Origin: an uncultured Sphingomonadaceae bacterium
GTDB taxonomy: Bacteria; Pseudomonadota; Alphaproteobacteria; Sphingomonadales; Sphingomonadaceae
Length of the DNA stretch: 64,000 nt
Direction: 5' to 3'
NCBI GenBank assembly: GCA_947501695.1
Contig: CANMWO010000001.1
Coordinates: 434,001-498,000, forward strand
Shown here: piece by piece, positions 16,574 through 24,127 of the stretch
Numbering within the stretch: the stretch's first letter is position 1
How the letters are laid out: every line of letters begins with the position of its first letter
Notes under the pieces: model-generated
Seen by the model: only the letters and a program-made list of their open reading frames with translations
Databases searched by the model: none
What the model was told of the DNA's origin: nothing
Translations under genes and position numbers: made by a program

Positions 16574-17269
16574 ATGGATATTATGCTCAGCAATATTGAG
16601 CGGTTTTTCGACCCCTTATTATTCGGTCTGGTGCTTGGCAGCGTGCTGATCATGGCCTGGATCCAAAATGGTCGTACATCTTTCTTTCAGGCCTTTGCAG
16701 CGCTTCTGAATTGCGGCAGAGATCCCTTTGTAGAAAGCGGTGAGAATGCCACGTTCATGTGCCGCCGGATTGATTTTGTCTTGCGAGAGCAAGGCTTTGC
16801 CGGACTCGAGCGAGTTCGCAGCGAGGATACTTTCGTCACCCGTGTGATTTCCGAATTGCTCCATTCCAAGGATGCCAAAACCTTTGAGGAATGGGCACGC
16901 CTGCAAAAAAATTTGACCCAAAAGAAGCAAGACATAAGTGCGACTTATTGGAACGCAGCGTCCGAAATCGCGCCCGCCATCGGATTGATCGGCACGATCA
17001 TCGGGCTGATCCAGCTTTTTGCGACTGGTATTGATCCGCTGAAAATGGGGCCAGCGATGAGCTTTACGCTCCTGACTAGTCTTTACGGCCTATTCGTCTC
17101 CCACATTATAGCTTTTCCAATTTATGTGCGTTTGCATGCCAGAGCAGAGATATTAAACGCCTATCGCGCCGCTGTGGTGCAGCACGCGATTGCGATCGCA
17201 AAACGAGAGTTGATTATATTGGGCCCCGTCCATTTTTCACCGGCCAAATCGGCGCGAGCGGCGGGTTGA
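16574..17269 (+). CDS. MotA/TolQ/ExbB-type proton-channel protein (second motor-like pair, A subunit)
   Basis: A 231-residue inner-membrane protein of the MotA/TolQ/ExbB superfamily. It has a first transmembrane helix near residues 12-32, a cytosolic region (about 35-120), and two helices carrying the signature IAPAIGLIGTIIGLIQLFATG and the MotA/PomA-like SLYGLFVSHIIAFPIYVRL. Such proteins make an ion channel with a one-helix partner. It is distinct from the canonical motA of this window and shorter. The downstream gene starts four bases after its stop and encodes a possible partner. The ATG at 16574 is preferred because it begins just before the first helix; longer in-frame starts add a charged tail. 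The role in the flagellum is inferred from position only. Confidence 0.75.
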   Translation: MDIMLSNIERFFDPLLFGLVLGSVLIMAWIQNGRTSFFQAFAALLNCGRDPFVESGENATFMCRRIDFVLREQGFAGLERVRSEDTFVTRVISELLHSKDAKTFEEWARLQKNLTQKKQDISATYWNAASEIAPAIGLIGTIIGLIQLFATGIDPLKMGPAMSFTLLTSLYGLFVSHIIAFPIYVRLHARAEILNAYRAAVVQHAIAIAKRELIILGPVHFSPAKSARAAG

Positions 17270-17272
17270 ATC

Positions 17273-17761
17273 GTGAACGCAGGGCGCACCACTTTGTCCT
17301 TTTTGGATCTTGCATTGATGTTACTCAGTGCCTTTGCCTATGCTCATTTTGTGAATATCGCTGACCCGGAAACACGAACAAAAATGACCGAGAAGGTCGC
17401 AGAAGTAACAGAGATACTGGGCGCTTATGACTATGATGTCGATGCATTTTTTGATGATAGCAATGCAATGCTGACGAAGTTTGCGCGCAAAGAAATTACC
17501 GAAATTCTAACCGTCCAGCAAAAGCAATTGCTTACCATATATGTACCAGCTGTCTCTGAAGAGCAGAGCGGCGAACGACTAAGGCAATGGGAAAAAGTGG
17601 CTGCGCGCTCTGCTGCTATTGCCGATGCTTTTGAAAGGGCAGGACAGGACGGCAAGATGATTATACTAAAAATGCCAGATAAATTAGTATCCAAGGCCAA
17701 CGAGAAGCAGAGTATTAGACTGACCTTTTCGCCGCTGGAAACCGCTCCTTCGAATAAATAA
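17273..17761 (+). CDS. ExbD/MotB-like one-helix protein without peptidoglycan-binding domain (B subunit candidate)
   Basis: A 162-residue protein with a single N-terminal membrane helix (SFLDLALMLLSAFAYAHFV). The Asp at residue 12 sits where ExbD, TolR and MotB have their ion-carrying Asp. The rest (about 35-162) is hydrophilic and probably periplasmic, with alternating charged helices, but has none of the OmpA-like motifs of MotB. The start is a GTG four bases after the MotA-like gene, so translation is likely coupled. Family membership is inferred from topology, the Asp and the neighbour; sequence similarity is weak. Confidence 0.6.
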   Translation: MNAGRTTLSFLDLALMLLSAFAYAHFVNIADPETRTKMTEKVAEVTEILGAYDYDVDAFFDDSNAMLTKFARKEITEILTVQQKQLLTIYVPAVSEEQSGERLRQWEKVAARSAAIADAFERAGQDGKMIILKMPDKLVSKANEKQSIRLTFSPLETAPSNK

Positions 17762-17777
17762 TTAGCACCAACATAAA

Positions 17778-17794
17778 TTGGCATGAAACCTGCT
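17778..17794 (+). promoter_or_regulatory. Sigma54 promoter of flgA
   Basis: TTGGCATGAAACCTGCT has the GG (17780-17781) and GC (17792-17793) doublets ten bases apart, with TGGCAtg and cTGC elements close to consensus. Predicted transcription starts near 17805, 24 bases before the flgA ATG. Confidence 0.75.
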
Positions 17795-17828
17795 TAGTTT
17801 TTTCCAAACAAATGCATAGGAACATATC

Positions 17829-18326
17829 ATGCCTTATTATCGCGTTGCCATTCCCATGCTGTCCCTATTTTGCTTAGGTGCGGCTTCCCCGTTTGAAGAC
17901 ACTTCCCGTCTTGATCGGCAGGTCGCGGTCCACCTTAACTCGGATATTGGTGACGCAGGCGGAGCGCGTGCGCAGATAGATGATAAATTGCGATTGAAGC
18001 GTTGCCCAAATGCTGTACAATTTTCAGATACAAACAACCATGCCGTGATGGTGAGTTGTCCCGACCTGGGTTGGCGGATATTTGTTCCGATACGACGCGG
18101 ACAGGAGAGGGCTTCTAACCAGACTGCACGCGCAGAAGAATTTGTGGTTTTGAGAAACCAGCCGCTGACGCTCGTGGTTAGACGCCCCAGTTTTAGTATA
18201 AGTTATGGCGTAGTGGCGCAGAAAAAGGGGCGGATAGGAGACTATATTCCAGTCCGTTCCAGTCGCAAATCTAAAATGTTGATGGCTCGCGTATCGGGAG
18301 CTGGCGAAGTGGAGCTGGTTCAGTAG
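17829..18326 (+). CDS. flgA: Flagellar P-ring assembly chaperone FlgA
   Basis: A 165-residue exported protein that assists P-ring (FlgI) formation. It has a hydrophobic leader (VAIPMLSLFCLGAAS), a middle part with CPNAVQF and SCPDLGWRIFVPI, and a C-terminal SAF domain with the FlgA pattern VLRNQPLTLVV, KKGRIGDYIPVR and ARVSGAGEVEL. AGGAACATATC precedes the ATG. It has its own sigma54 promoter. Confidence 0.87.
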   Translation: MPYYRVAIPMLSLFCLGAASPFEDTSRLDRQVAVHLNSDIGDAGGARAQIDDKLRLKRCPNAVQFSDTNNHAVMVSCPDLGWRIFVPIRRGQERASNQTARAEEFVVLRNQPLTLVVRRPSFSISYGVVAQKKGRIGDYIPVRSSRKSKMLMARVSGAGEVELVQ

Positions 18327-18344
18327 TTTTTTTTGATGAAGATA

Positions 18345-18370
18345 TTAATTTTTTCACAACGTGCCGTAAA
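18345..18370 (+). promoter_or_regulatory. Sigma28-like promoter of flgM
   Basis: TTAATT (18345-18350), 12 bases, then GCCGTAAA (18363-18370). The same pair of elements at the same spacing precedes the flagellin gene, and GCCGTWAA is close to the FliA -10 consensus GCCGATAA. The flgM leader would be about 70 bases. Confidence 0.6.
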
Positions 18371-18448
18371 TTGTTATGAAAGAAGTTGTAAGCGTTTCAA
18401 CTGAGGTTAAAAATACCAATAAGTTGAATGTATTAAGGATGGATTGAA

Positions 18449-18739
18449 ATGAAACCTGTTGAAAGCTACTCAGCTATTAATACGCGGCTTGATCGACCAA
18501 CATTGCAAGAAGGTGCCACACCAAAACTTGCTGCCGGCACGGACGCGGGTCAGCCAAAGGAAGCGCCATCGATCACCACAACCGCCTCGATATTGGCGGC
18601 TCAATCGCCACCATTTGATGCTCAGAAAGTTGCTGAAGTGCGACAGAAAATCGCATCTGGAGTTTATAGTGTCGATACTGCTGCTTTGGCGCAAAAGATG
18701 CTTGATACGGGTGCGTTCGGAGTGGAATCGGACAAATGA
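18449..18739 (+). CDS. flgM: Anti-sigma28 factor FlgM
   Basis: A 96-residue protein that binds and inhibits FliA until the hook is finished and FlgM is exported. The N-terminal half is low-complexity and probably disordered; the C-terminal half has the FlgM pattern DAQKVAEVRQKIASGVYSVDTAALAQKMLD. AAGGATGG precedes the ATG. The downstream FlgN-like gene overlaps it by four bases (ATGA). Confidence 0.9.
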   Translation: MKPVESYSAINTRLDRPTLQEGATPKLAAGTDAGQPKEAPSITTTASILAAQSPPFDAQKVAEVRQKIASGVYSVDTAALAQKMLDTGAFGVESDK

Positions 18740-19047
18740 AACAGATAGTCGAATCCTTCCGTAACTCGCAGGACATGCTGTTTTCCGCATTGGAAGGTCA
18801 TGACAGTGATGCAATTTTTCAGGCCAGTAAGCAATTGGGTCAAGCGGCCGCACAGCTTGGCGCGATTGATACCGAAAATTTAGATCCCAACCTGCGCCCA
18901 TTAATGTCCAAAGCGGATGAATTGATGCAGGCCTCCATCTATCGTCTGCGGTTTTTGCGCGACCATAGTTCTACCCGTTTGCAGCTTTTGGCAGGGTTTC
19001 GTGAGAACCAAGCCAACACCTATTCCGGAACCGTACGCGGCCGCTAG
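18736..19047 (+). CDS. flgN: FlgN-like flagellar export chaperone
   Basis: A 103-residue all-helical protein with leucine/alanine-rich amphipathic helices. Its ATG overlaps the flgM stop, the usual flgM-flgN arrangement, and its size fits FlgN, the chaperone of FlgK and FlgL. Sequence motifs are weak, as in most FlgN proteins, so the call depends mainly on position and helical character. Confidence 0.55.
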   Translation: MKQIVESFRNSQDMLFSALEGHDSDAIFQASKQLGQAAAQLGAIDTENLDPNLRPLMSKADELMQASIYRLRFLRDHSSTRLQLLAGFRENQANTYSGTVRGR

Positions 19048-19193
19048 GCCACCAAAAACATCAAATAGAATTTGAATATGAGACATATGTCGCAATCTGG
19101 CGATCGCTGAATTGTAGGTGACGTAGCAGTGTTTGCGCACCTTCCCGTTGGTGTGAAACACGCACCGTTCTAAAATACCTTCAGCAAAAATTC

Positions 19194-19210
19194 TTGGCAT
19201 GATCATTGCT
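19194..19210 (+). promoter_or_regulatory. Sigma54 promoter of the transglycosylase-flhA-fliA unit
   Basis: TTGGCATGATCATTGCT has GG (19196-19197) and GC (19208-19209) ten bases apart and both halves near consensus (TGGCAtg-N4-TTGCT). Transcription would begin near 19221, about 20 bases before the ATG at 19242. An inverted repeat (GTGTTT...AAACAC) lies 30-65 bases upstream. Confidence 0.8.
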
Positions 19211-19241
19211 TATCTCTTTAGCAGGAGACTTTGATACCAAC

Positions 19242-20060
19242 ATGTCCAATCTATCCATCACAAACCTAACGGAGCGCAGCAAGCTGCCGGGCGTTATTGC
19301 GCAAAGTGCACAGAGGACTGGGGTTGATTTCCAATATCTGGTTGCTCAGGCTCAACTGGAAAGCGGGATGCGAGCGGATGCCAAGGCGCAAACATCTTCG
19401 GCAACGGGTCTTTTCCAGTTTATCGAGCAAACGTGGCTTGGGCTGGTCAAAGAAAAAGGTGCCCAATACGGGCTTGGCTGGGCGCAAGCCGCGATTTCCA
19501 AAAATGGGAACGGGCAACTGACGGTTGCAGATAAAACCCAGAAGTCCGGTATATTGGCGCTCAGAAACAATGCCGAACTTTCGGCAAATCTAGCGGGTGA
19601 GTTCGCTCGGGATAACGGTCACTATCTGGAACAAAAAACCGGTCGCAAGCCGGAGTCCGTCGATCTTTATCTGGCGCATTTTCTGGGGCCTGCAGGCGCC
19701 GCAAAATTTCTGAACAAGATGGATAATAATCCCAACGCACCGGCTGCATCCGCCTTTCCGCAGGCGGCTCGGACGAACCACAACATATTTTTCAATTCTG
19801 CAGGTGATGCCCGCAGCTTTGAAGCCATTCGCGGTCGCTTCGAGCATAAGCTGGCTGACGCAGTAGAGTTGGTCGGTCGCGGCAATGGTTTGCCGACGTA
19901 CGGAAATATTTTGCCGCAGTCTAATGTTACTTCGCGGACGGTGCAGCCGGAAGACTATCTGCGGATCGCTCAAGCCCACATCAAAGATCAAAGCCATTCG
20001 AAGCCATTTAGCGAGCCGGCACGTGCCGCTTACCTGATGCTCGCCACTCTAGGGATGTAA
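19242..20060 (+). CDS. Flagellar-locus lytic transglycosylase (SLT domain)
   Basis: A 272-residue protein with an SLT goose-lysozyme-like domain in its first 170 residues. The catalytic Glu is residue 40 in AQAQLESGMRADAKA, followed by ATGLFQFIEQTWL and DLYLAHFLGPAGAAKFL. It cleaves peptidoglycan glycan strands, presumably to let the rod pass, since FlgJ here lacks its own muramidase domain (compare SltF of Rhodobacter). No clear Sec signal peptide is visible, so export by the flagellar apparatus is possible. The ATG at 19242 follows AGGAG and a sigma54 promoter. The flhA ATG follows six bases after its stop. Confidence 0.85.
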   Translation: MSNLSITNLTERSKLPGVIAQSAQRTGVDFQYLVAQAQLESGMRADAKAQTSSATGLFQFIEQTWLGLVKEKGAQYGLGWAQAAISKNGNGQLTVADKTQKSGILALRNNAELSANLAGEFARDNGHYLEQKTGRKPESVDLYLAHFLGPAGAAKFLNKMDNNPNAPAASAFPQAARTNHNIFFNSAGDARSFEAIRGRFEHKLADAVELVGRGNGLPTYGNILPQSNVTSRTVQPEDYLRIAQAHIKDQSHSKPFSEPARAAYLMLATLGM

Positions 20061-20066
20061 ACTATA

Positions 20067-22178
20067 ATGAACCGACTATATTTTTCTTTAGGCCAGGTCG
20101 CCAATAACCTGAAATCGGGTTTGCTTCCGCTTGCCACCTTATTGCTGGTGATCTTCATGGTTTTGCCGCTTCCCACGATTATGCTGGATATTGGCTTCAT
20201 AACCAACATCATGATCTCGCTTGCGATTCTTATGGTCGCCTTGAACGCGAACAAGCCACTTGATTTTTCGAGTTTTCCTACGGTGCTGTTGTTTGCAACA
20301 CTGATGCGGCTCGGTCTCAATGTCGCGTCGACGCGGGTTGTTTTGGTGGAGGGTCATGAAGGGGGGGATTCTGCAGGGCAGATTATCGAAGCCTTTGGCA
20401 GCCTGCTGCTCGGTGGTAATTATGTGGTAGGTATATTTGTTTTCTCGATCCTGATGATCATCAATCTGATCGTCATCACTAAAGGTGCGGGACGGGTGTC
20501 CGAAGTTTCGGCGCGTTTCACATTGGACGCGTTGCCCGGGAAGCAGATGGCTATCGATGCCGATTTGAATGCTGGACTGATTGCTCCTGAAGAAGCCAAG
20601 GAACGGCGTTCTGAAGTAGCGACCGAAGCGGATTTTTACGGCTCGATGGATGGTGCGTCGAAGTTCGTTAAAGGCGATGCAGTTGCGGGTATATTGATCC
20701 TGGCAGTCAACATCATTGGTGGAATCGTTCTTGGCACAACGATGCATGATCTGTCCTTTGCGGACGCGGCAAGCACCTATTCGATGCTTGCGATTGGTGA
20801 TGCGTTGGTTGCGCAGGTCCCTGCGCTGATCTTGTCGATCGCTGCCGCCGCGATTGTAACCCGAGTGGCATCGAGTAAGAACTTACCCGATCAGATTACG
20901 TCCCAATTTGGATCCGGTGCGGCCTGGATTCCGGTTGCGGCGATCTTGACCATATTGGGCGTATTGCCGGGTATGCCGCATATGGTCGTGCTCTCGGCCG
21001 CGGCGGTTGCCGGTGGTTTTGCTTTCTATCTAATCCGCAAACCAAAGCCCGTAGAAGCACCCTCGGAACCGATTGAGGAAAAACAGCCCGAGCAGATTGA
21101 CTGGGAAGACATATCCGAAAAAGCCCGGCTTGGCATTGAAATTGGTTATGGGCTTGTATCGATGGTTGAGGATCGAAAGGGCGCGCCGTTAATGAAGCGT
21201 ATTACGGGTATCCGCCGTCAGATTTCCAAAGAACTGGGTTTTGTTGTGCCGCTTGTCCGGATCAAGGATGATTTGGAACTCGAACCGAATAGCTACCGGA
21301 TCATGATGGGCGGTATGGTTTTGGGCGAGGGGACGGTATGGCCGAATGATTTTCTGGCGCTGGATGATGGACATGTAGATGCTATAATCGAAGGCCGGTC
21401 CTGTAAAGATCCTACATTTGGTATGGATGCCATATGGATTGGGGCCGACAAAAAATCACATGCTATTGCTGAAGGTTACACCGTTGTTGATGCTCCCACT
21501 GTAGTTGCGACGCATCTGAACGATGTTGTTCGCCGGAACGCTACACAGCTATTCAGCATGGACGAAGCGCAAAAACTGCTCGACTTGCTCAAGGAAACAG
21601 CGCCGCAACTTGTAGACAGTCTTACGCCGCAACCACTTTCGCTATTTGCGATCACCGCGATTTGCCGCGAGCTTCTAGCAGAAAAAGTACCGGTAAAAGA
21701 TTTTCAGAAAATCTGTCTGGCGATGCTGGAAGCGTCGACCCATCATAGCGAAACGGAACAGATTGTTGATGTGATCAGGCAGAAAATAGGCAATCTAATC
21801 ATCCAGACGATGGTGCCGATCAATCTCCCATTGCCGGTGGTGACGCTGGATGCAGAGCTGGAAGGCCTGCTCGTGAAGGCGCTGAAGATCGGGGAAGACG
21901 CAAGTTATCCGATAGAACCACAGCTGGCACAGCAATTGGTCGAGGCGGTCGATGAAACCGCCCGTACCTTGCCCATGGAAGCGCGCAATATTGCGCTCAT
22001 CACCTCGCCGATCGTCCGGCGTCCATTGGGAGGACTACTGAAGAACCGTTTCCCGGACCTGACAGTGCTTTCCTATCAAGAGCTGCCCGAAGATAAATCC
22101 ATTGAAGTATTGGCGAAAATTGGTGTCCCGCAATCCCGGCCGGAATCGCCCCGGATCGAAGCAAACCAGATATTGTAA
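20067..22178 (+). CDS. flhA: Flagellar export gate protein FlhA
   Basis: A 703-residue inner-membrane component of the flagellar type III export gate. About eight transmembrane helices occupy the N-terminal 320 residues, with the FHIPEP-family signature (RVSEVSARFTLDALPGKQMAIDADL) in the loop. The C-terminal half is the cytosolic docking platform for chaperone-substrate complexes. Full family length. It follows the transglycosylase gene directly and precedes fliA. Confidence 0.97.
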   Translation: MNRLYFSLGQVANNLKSGLLPLATLLLVIFMVLPLPTIMLDIGFITNIMISLAILMVALNANKPLDFSSFPTVLLFATLMRLGLNVASTRVVLVEGHEGGDSAGQIIEAFGSLLLGGNYVVGIFVFSILMIINLIVITKGAGRVSEVSARFTLDALPGKQMAIDADLNAGLIAPEEAKERRSEVATEADFYGSMDGASKFVKGDAVAGILILAVNIIGGIVLGTTMHDLSFADAASTYSMLAIGDALVAQVPALILSIAAAAIVTRVASSKNLPDQITSQFGSGAAWIPVAAILTILGVLPGMPHMVVLSAAAVAGGFAFYLIRKPKPVEAPSEPIEEKQPEQIDWEDISEKARLGIEIGYGLVSMVEDRKGAPLMKRITGIRRQISKELGFVVPLVRIKDDLELEPNSYRIMMGGMVLGEGTVWPNDFLALDDGHVDAIIEGRSCKDPTFGMDAIWIGADKKSHAIAEGYTVVDAPTVVATHLNDVVRRNATQLFSMDEAQKLLDLLKETAPQLVDSLTPQPLSLFAITAICRELLAEKVPVKDFQKICLAMLEASTHHSETEQIVDVIRQKIGNLIIQTMVPINLPLPVVTLDAELEGLLVKALKIGEDASYPIEPQLAQQLVEAVDETARTLPMEARNIALITSPIVRRPLGGLLKNRFPDLTVLSYQELPEDKSIEVLAKIGVPQSRPESPRIEANQIL

Positions 22179-22195
22179 TCGAGTGGAATGAACAT

Positions 22196-22915
22196 ATGTT
22201 GCAGACAAGAAACAGAGCATCGCAGGCTTATGGCGCCATGCAAATTGACGAGACCAAATTAGTCAAGGAGCATCAGGGTCTGGTGACCAAAATTGCATGG
22301 CAGATTAAATCATTCTCGCCCGATCAGATTGAAATAGAAGATCTGATTCAGGTCGGTCTGGTGGCGATGGTTGAAGCCGCTGGCAAATATGAGGACCAGG
22401 GGCATAATTTTAGTACCTATTTATATGTCCGGGTCCGCGGTGCAATGATTGACTATTTACGGACAACTTGCAGTCTGCGGAGAAGCTCAGTTGAATGGAA
22501 CAAAAGACTGCGCCGGGTCAGTGAACAATTGGCGCAAGAAAATGGCCATGAACCGAATGAAGTCGAACTTGCTGAAGCCATGGGTATGGATCAGGCCGAG
22601 TTTCGCAAAAACGCCGATCGCGCCATCGATGTTCATGTAGATTCTCTGGACGAAGTCTATTGCGATTCCAGCAGCTGGTTTACCAATGACGATGATGACC
22701 AGCACGAGACACTGGAGAAAAGCCAGATGGTCGCGCTTTTGTCGGCAAACTTGAAGAAGTTGAATGAGCGCGAACAGCTGGTCCTCAACTGTTACTTTAT
22801 CGAGGAAATGCAACTTAATGAAATTGGCGCTGCTCTGGACGTGTCTTCTGTACGGGTCTGCCAGATAAAAAAACGTGCACTGGAAAAATTACAAGCAGCG
22901 ATGACATCAGACTAA
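22196..22915 (+). CDS. fliA: RNA polymerase sigma28 factor FliA
   Basis: A 239-residue sigma factor for late flagellar genes. Region 2 contains IEDLIQVGLVAMVEAAGKYEDQGHNFSTYLYVRVRGAMIDYLR, region 3 follows with RRSSVEWNKRLRRVSEQLA, and region 4 (LNEREQLVLNCYFIEEMQLNEIGAALDVSSVRVCQIKKRALEKL) holds the DNA-binding helix-turn-helix. It lies 17 bases after flhA; the ATG at 22238 (MQIDE) is an alternative start. FlgM, encoded at 18449, is its expected inhibitor. Likely targets are flagellin, flgM and fliD. Confidence 0.94.
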   Translation: MLQTRNRASQAYGAMQIDETKLVKEHQGLVTKIAWQIKSFSPDQIEIEDLIQVGLVAMVEAAGKYEDQGHNFSTYLYVRVRGAMIDYLRTTCSLRRSSVEWNKRLRRVSEQLAQENGHEPNEVELAEAMGMDQAEFRKNADRAIDVHVDSLDEVYCDSSSWFTNDDDDQHETLEKSQMVALLSANLKKLNEREQLVLNCYFIEEMQLNEIGAALDVSSVRVCQIKKRALEKLQAAMTSD

Positions 22916-22960
22916 AAAAGCGTTTGTTATAAATTTTTTGCAGCGCTTCCCGCTCAAAAG

Positions 22961-22992
22961 AAAAGCCTCCTCCCTTTTGGGGAAGAGGCTTT
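22961..22992. terminator. Bidirectional terminator between fliA and the flagellin gene
   Basis: AAAGCCTCCTCCC pairs with GGGGAAGAGGCTTT (one bulge/mismatch) around a TTTT loop, with A-rich and T-rich flanks. It lies between convergent genes and can stop transcription from both sides. Confidence 0.8.
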
Positions 22993-23014
22993 CTCGTTGT
23001 CTTGGTAGTTTTAA

Positions 23015-23830
23015 TTACCGGAGCAGGCTCAAGACAGACTGCTGAGACTGATTAGCCTGAGCGAGCATAGCTGAAGAAGCCTGGCTCAGGATCTGGTTTT
23101 TGGCCAGTTCCGTGGTTTCTGCAGAGAAATCTACATCCTGGATACGCGACCGTGATTCCGTAATGTTGGAAACTCGATCAGACAGGTTGGATACGGTAGT
23201 CTGTAGACGGTTCTGGTCGGCACCCAAAGAAGCCTGGGCGGTCGTGATTGTATCTAAAGCTGTGTCCAGAGCAGTCAGTGCTGTTGCAGCGCCGGCTTCA
23301 GTGCTGATATCCAGCGCATCAACAGCCAGGGTAGCTGCAGATACATCGGTCAACGTGACGGCGACCTGTTGACTGGCGTCGCTGCCGGTCTGAATGTTTA
23401 TCGACGCGTTGGTACCGTCAAGCAATGCAACATCGTTGAAGGTTGTACGTGATGCAACATCGCCGATCTGAGCGATCAAAGCTGTAACCTCGGTCTGAAG
23501 GTTGGTACGGTCACCACCAGAAAGTGTACCATTGGCAGATTGAACAGACAGTTCACGCATACGTTGCAACATGCTCGTAATTTCGTTCATGCCGCCTTCA
23601 GCGGTCTGAGCCAGCGAGATACCATCATTAGAGTTACGAATGGCCATGTTTAGGCCGCGAACTTCAGAGGTCATGCGGGTTGCAATTGCGTTACCGGCAG
23701 CATCGTCAGATGCAGAGTTGATACGACGACCTGTGGACAGTCGTTCGATTGATTTGGCGAGGCCCATTTCAGCTTGGTTAGAAGCGTAGCTGGTGCGCAT
23801 CGCTGTTACGTTGGTTCCTATTACAGTCAT
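23015..23830 (-). CDS. fliC: Flagellin
   Basis: A 271-residue filament subunit. The conserved N-terminal D0/D1 part ([37 protein letters not shown]) and C-terminal D0/D1 part ([17 protein letters not shown], ending QSVLSLLR) are separated by only about 60 residues, so the surface D2/D3 domains are absent, as in many alphaproteobacterial flagellins. Isolated transcription unit convergent with fliA, with a sigma28-like promoter upstream. FliS (39428) and FliD (38056) are its expected chaperone and cap. Confidence 0.95.
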   Translation of the reverse strand: MTVIGTNVTAMRTSYASNQAEMGLAKSIERLSTGRRINSASDDAAGNAIATRMTSEVRGLNMAIRNSNDGISLAQTAEGGMNEITSMLQRMRELSVQSANGTLSGGDRTNLQTEVTALIAQIGDVASRTTFNDVALLDGTNASINIQTGSDASQQVAVTLTDVSAATLAVDALDISTEAGAATALTALDTALDTITTAQASLGADQNRLQTTVSNLSDRVSNITESRSRIQDVDFSAETTELAKNQILSQASSAMLAQANQSQQSVLSLLR

Positions 23831-23907
23831 GGTGACTTCCTTTTCACAATTTACTTACACGATTGATATTGTGGGTCACCTCGTCTCCTGAAGCGGCCTC
23901 AGAGGAG

Positions 23908-23933
23908 TTAACGGCGCGTCCAAAAATAATTAA
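23908..23933 (-). promoter_or_regulatory. Sigma28-like promoter of the flagellin gene
   Basis: Read on the minus strand: TTAATT, 12 bases, GCCGTTAA. This is the same arrangement as at flgM, one base from the FliA -10 consensus, about 80 bases upstream of the flagellin ATG. Confidence 0.6.
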
Positions 23934-23943
23934 TCAAAAAAGT

Positions 23944-24010
23944 TGTCGGTTCTCCGACAGCTGCCCTCAATAGCTGTCTGTTTTCCGACAATAACGTCGG
24001 AAAACCGACG
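23944..24010. promoter_or_regulatory. Three phased palindromic sites between flagellin and the sigma54 activator gene
   Basis: Three 6-4-6 palindromes: TGTCGG-TTCT-CCGACA (23944-23959), TGTCTG-TTTT-CCGACA (23975-23990) and CGTCGG-AAAA-CCGACG (23995-24010). Centres are 31 and 20 bases apart, close to three and two helical turns, so all face the same side of the DNA. They lie about 75-130 bases upstream of the predicted start of the activator transcript, the usual place for sigma54 enhancers. Confidence 0.65.
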
Positions 24011-24052
24011 GAATTGGACGAAGATATACTAGTTTTCAGCCGTTCTTCAGAA

Positions 24053-24069
24053 CTGGCACGCGGATTGCG
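24053..24069 (+). promoter_or_regulatory. Sigma54 promoter of the activator-fliE operon
   Basis: CTGGCACGCGGATTGCG is a full consensus match (TGGCACG-N4-TTGC), with GG at 24055-24056 and GC at 24067-24068. The predicted start near 24080 leaves a 48-base leader before the ATG at 24128. Confidence 0.87.
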
Positions 24070-24127
24070 AGGTGTCGGATGAGCACAACAAGGATCCCGT
24101 GCTCAGAGTAAAACGTGAGGGAATGAG

